Shown: positions 26,692 to 34,970 of the stretch, one piece after another
How positions within the stretch are numbered: the stretch's first letter is position 1
How the letters are laid out: each line of letters starts with the position of its first letter
Assembly: GCA_035506135.1 (NCBI GenBank)
Contig: DATJPY010000042.1
Coordinates: forward strand, 1-55,047
Length of the DNA: 55,047 nucleotides
Source: DATJPY01 sp035506135
GTDB taxonomy: Bacteria > Myxococcota_A > UBA9160 > PR03
Direction of reading: 5' to 3'
Notes under the pieces: model-generated
What the model saw: only the letters and a program-made list of their open reading frames with translations
Databases searched by the model: none
What the model was told of the DNA's origin: nothing
Made by a program: the position numbers and the translations under genes

Positions 26692-27572
26692 GCGCCCGCC
26701 TCGCGCGGGCGCAGCCGCCACAGCAGCGCCGTGACCGCGAGAAGGATCGCGAAGAGCACGAATGCGACGGCCGCCGCGTAGCCCATGTTCCACCAGCGGA
26801 AGCCCTCGCGGTACATCAGGAGCACGATGCTGAGCGTGCGGTTGGAGGGCCCGCCGGCCGTCATCACGTAGGGCTCGGCGAAGAGCTGGAAGGAGCCGAT
26901 CCCCGTCGAGATCGCGACGAACAACAGGGTCGGAGCCAGCGCGGGAAGCGTCACGTGGCGGAGCTGCGCCGCGGCGCCGGCGCCGTCGATGCGCGCCGCC
27001 TCGTAGAGCCGCTCGGGGATCGCCTGCAGGCCCGCCAGGAAGATCACCATGTTGAAGCCGAAGCTCTTCCAGACGGCCATCAGGATCAGGGCCGGCATGG
27101 CGAGGCGCGCGTCGCCGAGCCAGTCGAGCGGCGGAATGCCGAGCGCCGCGAGGGCGCCGTTCAGCACGCCGACGCGCGGGTGATACAGGACGCGCCACAC
27201 CACCGCGACAGCCACGAGCGTCGTCACCACGGGCAGGAAGAAGACCGTCCGGAACACGCTGCGGAAGCGCGTGAGCCGCGCGTGGACGGCGAGCGCCGCG
27301 GCGAGCGAGACCGCGATCGAGAGCGGTCCGCCGACCGCGACGAACGTGGTGGTGTTGGCGAGCGCCTTCCAGAAGAGCGGATCGCGGAGGAGATGCGCGT
27401 AGTTGGCGAGGCCCACGAAGCGCAGGGTCGTCGGGTCGCCGATGGCGTAGATGTCGAAGTCGGTGAGCGAGAGCAGCAGCGACGCAGCGACCGGCAGCGC
27501 GAAGAAGACCGCGATCAGCGCCAGCGCCGGCGCCGCGAAGCCGATCGCGAGCGGCGAGCGGTTCACGCTCAC
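26688..27572 (-). CDS. Carbohydrate ABC transporter permease, MalF/UgpA type
   Basis: A 294-residue membrane protein with six helices and the EAA loop EAARIDGAGAAAQLRHVTLP. The helix 3-4 block VFRTVFFLPVVTTLVAVAVV and the late block YVMTAGGPSNRT are signature regions of sugar-transporter MalF/UgpA subunits. It overlaps both neighbours by 4 bases (binding protein upstream, MalG-like downstream), so all three are made together. Confidence 0.93.
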   Translation of the reverse strand: MSVNRSPLAIGFAAPALALIAVFFALPVAASLLLSLTDFDIYAIGDPTTLRFVGLANYAHLLRDPLFWKALANTTTFVAVGGPLSIAVSLAAALAVHARLTRFRSVFRTVFFLPVVTTLVAVAVVWRVLYHPRVGVLNGALAALGIPPLDWLGDARLAMPALILMAVWKSFGFNMVIFLAGLQAIPERLYEAARIDGAGAAAQLRHVTLPALAPTLLFVAISTGIGSFQLFAEPYVMTAGGPSNRTLSIVLLMYREGFRWWNMGYAAAVAFVLFAILLAVTALLWRLRPREAGA

Positions 27573-28837
27573 GGGCTCGCGCTCCGCTCGAGCAGCCAGC
27601 GGCGCTTGGCGAGCAGCGCGTCGACGTCGGCGTCGAGTCGCGCGAGCGCAGCCGCGGGGACCGCCTCGCCGCGGATCGCGGCCTCACAGGCGCGCGACAG
27701 CGCCTCCGCGATGCGCTCCCACTCGGGGATCTTCGGCGTGGCGCGCACGTTCTCGAGCTGTTCGCGGAAGGCCTGCGCGCGCGGATCACCCGCGAGCGCA
27801 GCGTCGCGCCACGCGCTCGGGCGCGCGGGGAGATCGCCCGAGAGGCGATAGAAGGCGATCTGCTGGCGCGGCTCGCTCAGGAACTCGACGAGGCGCCAGG
27901 CAGCCGCCGCGCGCGGGCTGCCGCGCAGCAGCGCAAGGCTCGCGCCGCCCGCGAGCGACACGCCGGGCGGCGGGCCGCCCGCGCTCGGCATCGGCGCCGT
28001 CGCCCAGGCGTCGGCGAGCGCCCCCGGCAGGCGGCGCGCGAGCTCGCCCAGGCTCCACGGGCCGCTCACGTAGAACGTGAAGAATCCGCTCGCAAAGTCC
28101 TGATACAGGTTGGCGATCTGGGCCGCTCCCGTCCGCGGCGCCAGGCCCCGCCCGAAGAGCTCCAGATAGAACGCGAAGGCCTCCCGGAAGGCAGGGGCGC
28201 GAAAGTCGCCATAGCGATCGCCGTCGCGCAGCAGGCCCGCACCGCGCTCCATGGCGAGCGCCACCGGCACCTCCCACTCGTTCATCGGGAGCAGGATCGC
28301 GTAGCCGCTCGATCCCCGCGCCCGCTGCACCCGCTCCAGCGCATCGAGCCACGCGTCCCAGGTGCGCGGCGCGTCGGCGACGCCGGCGGCCGCGAGCAGA
28401 TCGCGCCGGTAGAACAGGAGCCGCGTGTCGACGTACCACGGCACGCCCCAGATGCGGCCGTCGATGTTGTTGGCGTCGAGGATGCCCGGGAAGAAGTCGC
28501 CGCGCGCCAGCTCGGGCGACGCGGCGATGCGCGCGTCGAGCGGATCGAGCGCTCCCAGCGCCACGAACTCGGGGATCCAGGTGCTCCCGAGCTGGAAGAC
28601 ATCCGGCATCGCATCGCCGACGTAGGCCGTCAGCAGCTTCTCGTGCGCCGCGCTCCACGGGATCTGCTGGACGCGCACGTGGATGCCGGGCTCGCGCCGC
28701 TCGAACTCGGCGACGAGCGGCGGGACCGCCTCGCCCTCGCCGCCGAGCGCCCAGAACTCGACCACCGTGTCGGAGCGGCGCGCGCCGCAAGCGATCAGGA
28801 CGAGCGCTGCGCAGCAGCCGAGGGCGCGGGCGATCAC
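27569..28837 (-). CDS. Sugar-binding lipoprotein of ABC transporter (SBP family 1)
   Basis: A 422-residue extracytoplasmic solute-binding protein. It has a lipoprotein signal with lipobox LIAC (mature Cys near residue 17). It shows the family-1 SBP pattern: VVEFWALGGEGEAVPPLVAE, DVFQLGSTWIPEFVALGAL, IWGVPWYVDTRLLFYR and GFFTFYVSGPW. Aromatic residues at these points usually stack on sugar rings. It is the first gene of the five-gene sugar operon, so it sets the substrate entering the pathway; a beta-glucan oligosaccharide is inferred from the downstream GH94. No LacI- or GntR-type regulator is adjacent. Confidence 0.92.
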   Translation of the reverse strand: MIARALGCCAALVLIACGARRSDTVVEFWALGGEGEAVPPLVAEFERREPGIHVRVQQIPWSAAHEKLLTAYVGDAMPDVFQLGSTWIPEFVALGALDPLDARIAASPELARGDFFPGILDANNIDGRIWGVPWYVDTRLLFYRRDLLAAAGVADAPRTWDAWLDALERVQRARGSSGYAILLPMNEWEVPVALAMERGAGLLRDGDRYGDFRAPAFREAFAFYLELFGRGLAPRTGAAQIANLYQDFASGFFTFYVSGPWSLGELARRLPGALADAWATAPMPSAGGPPPGVSLAGGASLALLRGSPRAAAAWRLVEFLSEPRQQIAFYRLSGDLPARPSAWRDAALAGDPRAQAFREQLENVRATPKIPEWERIAEALSRACEAAIRGEAVPAAALARLDADVDALLAKRRWLLERSASP

Positions 28838-28900
28838 GGCACCGCCAGTCTATCAGCGCCCCTGCGGTGCGGCTAAGCTCCGGCGCGGAGGGCGACAGCG

Positions 28901-29380
28901 ATGGGCATCCGCGATCTCCTCTCGGGCAAGGTGGGCGTGGCGGTGGGCGACCGCGCGCCGGAGTTCGGGCTTCCGGACGCGAGCGGCGCGACCGTACGCC
29001 TCTCCGACTTCCGCGGCAAGAAGGCCGTGGTGCTCTACTTCTATCCGAAGGACGACACGCCCGGATGTACCAAGGAGGCCTGCAGCTTCCGCGACAGCTA
29101 CGAGGACTTCACGACCGCAGGCGCCGAGGTGATCGGGGTGAGCTCCGACTCGGGCGACTCGCACCGCGGCTTCGCGAGCAAGTACAAGCTGCCGTTCACG
29201 CTGCTCTCCGACCGCGGCGGCGAGGTGCGGCGGAAGTACGGCGTGCCCGCCACCCTGGGCCTGCTCCCCGGACGCGTCACCTTCGTGATCGATCGCGACG
29301 GCGTGGTGCGGCATGTCTTCAACTCGCAGCTCGCGGCGACGCGCCACGTGCGAGAGGCCCTCGACGCGCTTCGGGCCTGA
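28901..29380 (+). CDS. bcp: Peroxiredoxin, Bcp/PrxQ family
   Basis: A 159-residue thiol peroxidase. The active block is FYPKDDTPGCTKEACSFRD, with the peroxidatic Cys in PGC and the resolving Cys five residues later, as in the two-Cys PrxQ/Bcp enzymes. Thioredoxin-fold strands VVLYFYP and VTFVIDRDGVV flank it. The first 15 residues (MGIRDLLSGKVGVAV) are a slight extension over the usual start. It removes H2O2 and organic hydroperoxides using thioredoxin. It is divergent from the sugar-binding protein (63 bases between starts), so the two promoters overlap. Confidence 0.93.
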   Translation: MGIRDLLSGKVGVAVGDRAPEFGLPDASGATVRLSDFRGKKAVVLYFYPKDDTPGCTKEACSFRDSYEDFTTAGAEVIGVSSDSGDSHRGFASKYKLPFTLLSDRGGEVRRKYGVPATLGLLPGRVTFVIDRDGVVRHVFNSQLAATRHVREALDALRA

Positions 29381-29451
29381 GGTCCCAGAGCCGCCCTCAA
29401 GCGCAGCGCGCGCAGCGCCGATCTTCCGTGTCGACTGGGGGAGATCCGGCG

Positions 29452-29886
29452 ATGACCTTCGAAGAGCTGCGGCGCCTGCTCGAGAGCGAGGCGCGCAACC
29501 GCGCCGACACGATCCGCGACGTGACGAGCGAGGGCGCCGACGGCATCCGCGTCGTGCTCGAGACCACGCCGGGGCGCAGCCACGCCGTCTGGATCCGCCG
29601 GCGCAGCGGCCCGGATGCCGAGGTCGCGCAGTGCATCGCGCTGGCCGCGCGCGTGCCCAAGGGGCAGGCCCTGGCGCCCCACATCTCCAGTCAGCTGCTG
29701 CGCCAGAACGCGACGCTCCCGTTCGGCGCGTGGGGACTCGTTCAGCTCGGCGACGCGGACTACGTGGCCCTGATCCGCGGCCTTCCCCTCCCCTTCACCG
29801 AGCCCGCCGAGGCCGTGCTCTGCGTGATCGGGCTGGCGAACGCGGCCGACGCCTTCGAGGAGAGCCAGGGCGACGACTCGTTCTGA
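29452..29886 (+). CDS. Conserved hypothetical protein, T3S-chaperone/YbjN-like fold possible
   Basis: A 144-residue soluble, acidic protein with no signal peptide or membrane segment. The alternating pattern (SEGADGIRVVLETTPGRSHA, then AVWIRRRSGP, ALAARVPKG, QLLRQNATLPFGAWGLVQLG, YVALIRGLPLPFT) resembles the alpha/beta fold of secretion-chaperone and YbjN families, which are built on an L-R-x-N-A-x-L-x-x-G block. The resemblance is by eye only. It follows the peroxiredoxin by 71 bases on the same strand. Function unknown. Confidence 0.75.
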   Translation: MTFEELRRLLESEARNRADTIRDVTSEGADGIRVVLETTPGRSHAVWIRRRSGPDAEVAQCIALAARVPKGQALAPHISSQLLRQNATLPFGAWGLVQLGDADYVALIRGLPLPFTEPAEAVLCVIGLANAADAFEESQGDDSF

Positions 29887-29905
29887 CCGCGGCAGCCGCG
29901 GCCCA

Positions 29906-31846
29906 TCACGAGGCTGGCACCCCCGCCGAGACCTCGGGGCCGTGCGTGAAGCGGGCGAGGTCGGAAAGCACGTGGGCGAAGGCCCCGCTGCGCGCGCGCA
30001 GCCAGGCGCCGGGGTCCGCGAGCGGCGTGTCGCGGCGGTCGCTCACGACCTGCTTGAACCATCCCTGGGGCTCGATCGGGAAGGTCGCCTTGCCCTCTCC
30101 ATCGACGTAGGCGACCCGCGACCAGTCGCTCACCAGCACGTAGGGATGCGGCGGACCCGCGAGCAGGTCCGTGCCCAGGCTGTAGTCGCCCGGCGGATTC
30201 TGCGCGCCCAGCAGAGCGAGCAGCGTGGCCGGCACGTCGAGATGGCTGGTCAGGCGATCCACGGCGGCGGGCGCACGCCCGGGCACGTGCAGCACCAGCG
30301 GCACGCGGATCTGCTCCTCGTCGAACTCCGAATTGTGTCCCCAGCGGCCCTTCTCCAGGAACTCCTCCCCGTGGTCTCCCGTCACGACCACGATCGTCGA
30401 GTCGAGCAGCCCCTGGGCCTCGAGCGCCGCGTAGACGCGCTCGAGCTGCGTGTCGAGATGTCGCACCGCGTTCCAGTAGCGGTTGCGGATCTTCCCGATG
30501 TCGCGCTGGAGGTCCATGGTCAGGTAGTCGAGGTCGCTCAGGTACGGGGTCCGGACGGCGGTCTCCGGCGGGAACCGGTACGGCGCGTGGGGCGACTCGA
30601 AGAACATGTAGACGAAGAACGGCTGGGCGCGGTCGCGCTGCTCCAGGAACGACACGATCGACCCCACCTGCGCCCGATCGCGCTGCCAGCCCTCGCCGGC
30701 GCCGCCCTCGCGGAGGTGGTCGCGCCCGACGTCCGCGAACACCGTCTGGTCGAACTCGGGGTAGGAGAACTTGTCGCTGGTGAAGCCGCGCACGTCGTAG
30801 CCGCGGTCGAGCAGCGCGCGGATCAGCACCGGCCCGCGGTTCTGATCGAGGAACTTGAACCAGTACGGGCCGGGCAGCCCGTAGAAGAGGCTGAACACGC
30901 CCATGCGGGTGCCGTTACCTCCCGACACGTGCCCGGTGAAGCGCGTTGCACCCTCCGCGAAGCGCCAGGTCGCCGGCATCAGCTCGGGATCGAGCGCGTC
31001 CGCACGCAGCGACTCCGCGCATAGCACCACCACGTTCCAGCGCGGCGCGCCGGGCTCGAACACGAGCGGGCGCCGCGGGTAGGCGAGCCGCGAGTCGCCG
31101 AGGCCGGCGCGCAGCGGATCCGAGCGCACCACGCGGATCCCGACCCGCTTCGCCAGCCCGTCGAGCTGGAGCGGCTGGTAGAGCGGCAGCGCCTGGCTCC
31201 ACTGGAGGACGGGGTTGTAGTCGCGCACGTGCGCCGCGGCGTAGGCAAGCCGCTCGCCGATCGAGAGAACCAGCAGCGACGAGGCGAAGGCGATCACGAA
31301 GCGGCGCGAGCGGAGTGCGGCGAGCGGCCGCGCTCCGTGCGGCGCGCGCGCGAGCACCATCAGGAGGAGCGCCTCGCCTGCCAGCACCAGCGCGGCCAGC
31401 GCCGCGACCTCCGCCGCCACCGCCGGGCCCGCGCCCAGCGACTCGAGGCCGCCGCGCGTCGTGAGCAGATTCCAGACGAAGCCGTTCAGGTGGAAGCCGT
31501 AGATCTGATGGATGCGGCGATCGGCGTAGACGGCGAGCTGGACGCCGGCGAAGAGAGCGACCGCAGGTGCCCAGGCGATCGGCACCGCGACCGCGCGAGG
31601 GGCCCTGCGCAGCAGCCCAGCGAGCACGCGTCGCGCGAGAACCGCCACGGCGAAGGCGGGAAGCAGGTAGAGGAACGGGTAGGTCAGCCAGACCGCCGCC
31701 ATCCAGCCCGCCGGGCCCGGCGAGCGAAGCGCCTCGCCGGACAGGAAGCCCGCGCACACGGCGAGCAGCACGGCGTAGTTGGCGAGCAGGAAGAGCCAGA
31801 GCAGAGCGGTCGGGCTCGGGCGCGTCTCGCCCGCGGAGGGTGCCAT
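29906..31846 (-). CDS. Membrane-anchored sulfatase/phosphoethanolamine-transferase-like protein (YejM/LtaS superfamily)
   Basis: A 646-residue protein with five N-terminal membrane helices (about residues 15-215) and a periplasmic alkaline-phosphatase-like domain. Domain blocks are VVVLCAESLRADALDPE (nucleophile region), GGNGTRMGVFSLFYGLPGPY, FFESPHAPYRFPP, VTGDHGEEFLEKGRWGHNSE and LVLHVPGR. These agree with DUF3413/YejM (PbgA)-like and LtaS-like proteins that act on lipids or LPS at the inner membrane. The residue in the nucleophile position reads as Ser rather than Thr or Cys-formylglycine, so activity could be reduced or different. I use the ATG at 31846; a TTG 21 bases upstream is also in frame. 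No clear ribosome site. Confidence 0.85.
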   Translation of the reverse strand: MAPSAGETRPSPTALLWLFLLANYAVLLAVCAGFLSGEALRSPGPAGWMAAVWLTYPFLYLLPAFAVAVLARRVLAGLLRRAPRAVAVPIAWAPAVALFAGVQLAVYADRRIHQIYGFHLNGFVWNLLTTRGGLESLGAGPAVAAEVAALAALVLAGEALLLMVLARAPHGARPLAALRSRRFVIAFASSLLVLSIGERLAYAAAHVRDYNPVLQWSQALPLYQPLQLDGLAKRVGIRVVRSDPLRAGLGDSRLAYPRRPLVFEPGAPRWNVVVLCAESLRADALDPELMPATWRFAEGATRFTGHVSGGNGTRMGVFSLFYGLPGPYWFKFLDQNRGPVLIRALLDRGYDVRGFTSDKFSYPEFDQTVFADVGRDHLREGGAGEGWQRDRAQVGSIVSFLEQRDRAQPFFVYMFFESPHAPYRFPPETAVRTPYLSDLDYLTMDLQRDIGKIRNRYWNAVRHLDTQLERVYAALEAQGLLDSTIVVVTGDHGEEFLEKGRWGHNSEFDEEQIRVPLVLHVPGRAPAAVDRLTSHLDVPATLLALLGAQNPPGDYSLGTDLLAGPPHPYVLVSDWSRVAYVDGEGKATFPIEPQGWFKQVVSDRRDTPLADPGAWLRARSGAFAHVLSDLARFTHGPEVSAGVPAS

Positions 31847-31932
31847 CGCGCCGCGGAGGATAGGCAACCCCCACGTCTGCGGCGGGTGCGCCGGAGATCA
31901 CCCGCCCTGGACGCGGGGGCCGCAGGGGGCGA

Positions 31933-32646
31933 TCAGTACGCCGCGTTCGCGAAGCCGCGCTGGTTCATGCAGTCGCGATACGCTGCCTGCGCGCGCGAGT
32001 CGCTCTGGTTCGCGCTGTTGATGCCGAACAGCGAGCCGCCCGCGATGCCGACCAGGCCGCCGATCGCGGCGCCCTTGCCCGCTCCCTTGCCGCCGCTGGC
32101 GATCGCTCCGCCCGCAGCGCCGAGCGCCGCGCCGAGAACGCCGCCGATGGCCCCGTCCTTCACCGCCTCGGTGGTGCGGCTGCTGCGCTGCGAAGCGGCG
32201 TAGCGGTTGCACGCGTCGACGTCCGCGCTCGTCGGGCGCGGCGGCGCGCTGCGATAGGTGTCACCCGACGGCGCAGCCGGTGCGGGCGGCGCCGGGGGCG
32301 CGGCCGCGGCCGGCGGTGCGGGCGTGGCGGCGGGCGGGGCCGTCTCGGCGCTCGCGACGCGGCGAGGCATCGCTCTCGGGCGCGTCGGGGTCGCCGGAGG
32401 CGTCGCCTCCGCGGCCGGTGCCGCGTTCGCGGGGAGCGGCGGCGTGGCGGGAGCCGGTCCGACCCCGGTGGGCGGCGTGGCTGCGAGCGGCGCGGATGCG
32501 GGCTGCGTCGGCGCGTCGGAGCGATTGAGCAGCGCAACCACCGATCCCCCGGCGAGCATCGCCACGATCGCTCCCCCGAGGCTCAGCGTCGCAAGCTTCC
32601 ACGGATTGCGCTCGGGCGGCCGCCCGCCCTCATCGTTCGTCGACAT
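31933..32646 (-). CDS. Glycine-zipper envelope protein with Pro/Ala-rich linker
   Basis: A 237-residue protein. One membrane helix (LATLSLGGAIVAMLAGGSVV, about 18-38) leads into an Ala/Pro-rich disordered stretch of about 100 residues. A Cys-containing block DACNRYAASQRS follows, then a glycine zipper (GAIGGVLGAALGAAGGAIA and GAAIGGLVGIAGGSLFG) and a final CMNQRGF. The zipper is of the 17-kDa-antigen type, which inserts in or spans membranes. The linker suggests it reaches across the periplasm. Role in envelope stability is inference. Confidence 0.82.
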   Translation of the reverse strand: MSTNDEGGRPPERNPWKLATLSLGGAIVAMLAGGSVVALLNRSDAPTQPASAPLAATPPTGVGPAPATPPLPANAAPAAEATPPATPTRPRAMPRRVASAETAPPAATPAPPAAAAPPAPPAPAAPSGDTYRSAPPRPTSADVDACNRYAASQRSSRTTEAVKDGAIGGVLGAALGAAGGAIASGGKGAGKGAAIGGLVGIAGGSLFGINSANQSDSRAQAAYRDCMNQRGFANAAY

Positions 32647-32659
32647 GCGTGTTACCCCC

Positions 32660-32688
32660 CGATGAGACGTGGTTGCGTCCCCTCATCG
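32660..32688 (-). promoter_or_regulatory. Hairpin in the leader of the glycine-zipper gene
   Basis: CGATGAG pairs with CTCATCG across 15 bases, with a possible extra ACG/CGT pair inside. It starts 14 bases upstream of the ATG at 32646 on the minus strand. It could affect translation or mark the promoter region. No known riboswitch pattern was recognised in the surrounding 131-base gap. Confidence 0.3.
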
Positions 32689-32777
32689 TCCAGACAGTGC
32701 AACACCGGGAGGGCAGCCATCAAGGGGGGCCGACCCGTTGGATCGACGGGAGGTTGCATCACGACCTGCAGACGCCA

Positions 32778-33575
32778 CTAGAAGACATCGAGCCGCGCAG
32801 CGACCCAGGCGACCAGGGCCGCGAGCAGCCACAGGCCGAGCGTCGAGCGCCCCACCGGGCCGAACCCGTCGCGCTGCACCTCGCGTCGAACGGCATCGAC
32901 GTTGATCACGAGGGCGAGCGCGAGGCCTGCGAGCGCGAACGGGCTCCGGCCACGGAGGGCGACGAGGAGGAGCAGCGCCGCGAACAGCACGACGTGCGCC
33001 GCCACCACGAGCAGCACCGGCCAGAGCATCGGCTCGTGCAGGAAGGTGGCGAGGTGGCGGCCGAGCCCGCCGGCGGGTGGTGCCTGCGCCGCGGCATCGA
33101 GCTCGCGCACCAGCTCCACCAGGCGACCGCTCTGCACGAGGCCGGACAGCCGGTGATCGTCGTCGACCTCGATCAGGCGCACCCGATCGGGCGAGCCGCT
33201 GCGCGCGAGTCGACGGCTCTCGCCGATCGGCACCACGTCGTCGCGCGTTCCGTGCACCAGCCAGGTGCGGACGCCGCCGGGCAGCTCGGGCGGCAGCTTC
33301 ATCGCGACCGCCGCCTGGGCGAGCAGCAGCGTCGGCCCGCGCCAGAGCGCGCGCTGCATCAGCGCCAGCACCACGCCGCCACCGAACGATGAGCCGACCA
33401 CGACGTCGGGTCGAAAACGCCGGATCGCGTCGGCCTGCAGGGCGACGCACGCCTCGAAGTCCCCGGTGTCCATCGCCGGTGTCAGGGCCTCGAAGTGCTC
33501 GGCGAGCAGGCGCGCCTTGGTGCCCTGCGGCCCGCTCTCGCTGCCGTGCACGAAGAGCACCCGAGGCCTCGACAT
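32778..33575 (-). CDS. Alpha/beta hydrolase (YqiA/RBBP9-like) with C-terminal membrane helices
   Basis: A 265-residue protein. Residues 1-165 form a small alpha/beta hydrolase: VLFVHGSESGPQGTKA, nucleophile elbow VVGSSFGGGVVLA (Ser), LVHGTRDDVVP (Asp) and VDDDHRLS (His). These match short esterases such as YqiA/UPF0227. Residues 180-265 add three or four hydrophobic helices (LWPVLLVVAAHVVLFAALLL and others), which is unusual for this family and would tether the enzyme to the membrane. Substrate unknown. Confidence 0.82.
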   Translation of the reverse strand: MSRPRVLFVHGSESGPQGTKARLLAEHFEALTPAMDTGDFEACVALQADAIRRFRPDVVVGSSFGGGVVLALMQRALWRGPTLLLAQAAVAMKLPPELPGGVRTWLVHGTRDDVVPIGESRRLARSGSPDRVRLIEVDDDHRLSGLVQSGRLVELVRELDAAAQAPPAGGLGRHLATFLHEPMLWPVLLVVAAHVVLFAALLLLVALRGRSPFALAGLALALVINVDAVRREVQRDGFGPVGRSTLGLWLLAALVAWVAARLDVF

Positions 33576-33617
33576 GTCGCGAGGCTAGCCCCGGATGACG
33601 CCGGCGCGAGATCGATT

Positions 33618-33646
33618 TTGCCGGCTCCGGCGGCAAACTCTAGAGT
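33618..33646 (+). promoter_or_regulatory. Candidate sigma-70 promoter of the Lpp-like gene
   Basis: TTGCCG, a 17-base spacer, then TAGAGT, placed 20 bases before the ATG at 33667, with an AGGAGGA ribosome site between. Spacing is ideal; the hexamers match 3/6 and 4/6 of the consensus. A GC-rich inverted repeat (TTGCCG...CGGCAA) overlaps the -35 region. Confidence 0.4.
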
Positions 33647-33666
33647 CGACCGAGGAGGACCTCTCG

Positions 33667-33939
33667 ATGAAAGCCTACGTCTGGTTGCGCAGCGGGACGA
33701 TCGGCACGGCGTTGCTGACCGCGCTGGTGGGCTCCGGCTGTGCCACGAGCGGGCGCGTCGACGCGCTCGAGCAGCGGGTGAGCGCGCTCGAGGCGCGCGT
33801 CGACTCGGTGAACCGCACCGCCCAGCAGGCCCAGGACAACGCCGCGGCCGCGCAGAAGTCGGCCGACGCGGCCGCGCAGCGCGCCGACGACGCCGCCCGG
33901 ACGGCGGAGGCGATCTTCAAGAAGGGCGTCTCGAAGTAG
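33667..33939 (+). CDS. Lpp/OprI-like murein lipoprotein (alanine-zipper)
   Basis: A 90-residue lipoprotein. The signal peptide ends in lipobox GSGC. The mature part is one long coiled coil: VDALEQRVSALEARVDSVN with heptads, then an Ala-rich zipper (AAAAQKSADAAAQRADDAA). It ends in ...KKGVSK with a C-terminal lysine, the residue through which Lpp is joined to peptidoglycan in enterobacteria. Size and plan match Lpp and OprI. It is convergent with, and overlaps by 23 bases, a gene for an ErfK/YbiS-type L,D-transpeptidase, the enzyme class that makes this bond. The start has AGGAGGA 8 bases upstream. Confidence 0.85.
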   Translation: MKAYVWLRSGTIGTALLTALVGSGCATSGRVDALEQRVSALEARVDSVNRTAQQAQDNAAAAQKSADAAAQRADDAARTAEAIFKKGVSK

Positions 33940-34927
33940 GACTCTGCGTCTCGGGCTCGGGAGTGAGGGTGCCGATCGGCACCGGAATGCCGCGCTCCTC
34001 GTCGACCGCCCTGCGCAGCAGGGCGGCATCGACGGCCTCGGCGAGCCCGAGCGACGCGAGCTTCTCGAGCACCACGGCGGATCGGTCGGGCGGCTCGCGC
34101 CCGTAGATGTCGGGGTGCGCCTCGACGTAGATGGTGCCGTCGCGCTGCCCGACCTTGACCGTCTGGTACACCAGCCGGATGGGGGTGCCCTCGCGCGTGC
34201 GCGCGTAGAGGCGATCCATCTCGTCGTTGTACAGGCGAACACACCCGTGCGTCGCCTCGCGCCCGATCGACCATCGGTTGTTGGTCCCGTGGATGCCGTA
34301 GGTCGTGTTCCCGATCGTCATCCAGTGATCGCCGAGGGGGTTGTCGGGCCCGGCCGGTACGACCGCCGGGAGCTCCGGCTTCTCGGCGCGGATCGCCGCC
34401 GGCACCGTCCACACCGGGTGCTCGCGCTTGCGACCGACCCGGTACTCGCCCACCAGCGAGGGATCCATCTCGTCGCCGATCGCGATCGCGAAGACCTCGG
34501 GCTCCGGCGCGCCGGGCCGGCTGAAGTCGTAGAGCTGCATCTCGGGCACGTTGATCACGAGCCCATGCCACGGCCGGTCGGGCAGCACGTGCACGGTCGG
34601 AAGCTGAACCACCGTCCCGGGATCGGGGATCCACACCTTGACCTCCGGGTTCAGTCGCGCCAGGCGGTCGAAGCCGAGGCGGTGTTGCCAGGCGATGTCG
34701 AGCACCGTCTCCTCGGGGCCGATCATCTCGTTCTCCGGCTGGCCGATCACCGGAGGCAGCGCGGCGAGACGCGGGTCCGAGGCGGGCGGCGGCGTCCAGT
34801 CCGGGATGCGCGGCGCCGCCTTCGAGGCGCGAGCGGGCCTCGCTCGATGCGCGGCGGAGGCGGCACCCGCGGCGCCGGCCGCCAGCACCGCGAGCAGCGC
34901 CAGCGCGGCGATCGATCGGGTCTCCAC
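33917..34927 (-). CDS. L,D-transpeptidase, ErfK/YbiS/YcfS type
   Basis: A 336-residue periplasmic enzyme with a signal peptide (ALALLAVLAAGAAGAASA). A LysM-like region (about 68-115: ETVLDIAWQHRLGFDRLARL) is followed by a YkuD catalytic domain: VVPAGPDNPLGDHW, YGIHGTNNRW and EATHGCVRLYNDEM. The Cys of HGC is the nucleophile. These blocks closely follow E. coli YbiS/ErfK, which attach Lpp to meso-diaminopimelate in peptidoglycan. The C-terminal 70 residues (PDRSAVVLEKLASLGLAEAV) are an extension of unknown use. The gene is convergent with the Lpp-like gene. Confidence 0.9.
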   Translation of the reverse strand: METRSIAALALLAVLAAGAAGAASAAHRARPARASKAAPRIPDWTPPPASDPRLAALPPVIGQPENEMIGPEETVLDIAWQHRLGFDRLARLNPEVKVWIPDPGTVVQLPTVHVLPDRPWHGLVINVPEMQLYDFSRPGAPEPEVFAIAIGDEMDPSLVGEYRVGRKREHPVWTVPAAIRAEKPELPAVVPAGPDNPLGDHWMTIGNTTYGIHGTNNRWSIGREATHGCVRLYNDEMDRLYARTREGTPIRLVYQTVKVGQRDGTIYVEAHPDIYGREPPDRSAVVLEKLASLGLAEAVDAALLRRAVDEERGIPVPIGTLTPEPETQSPTSRRPS

Positions 34928-34970
34928 GGCGAGCCGCAGGCTAGTGGAGTTCCGTTAGTGTTCCAGCGCC

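Noticed and set aside
32647..32777. Possible riboswitch in the gap upstream of the glycine-zipper gene
   Set aside because: Only a simple hairpin is visible; the conserved cores of cyclic-di-GMP, cobalamin or other riboswitches were not matched.
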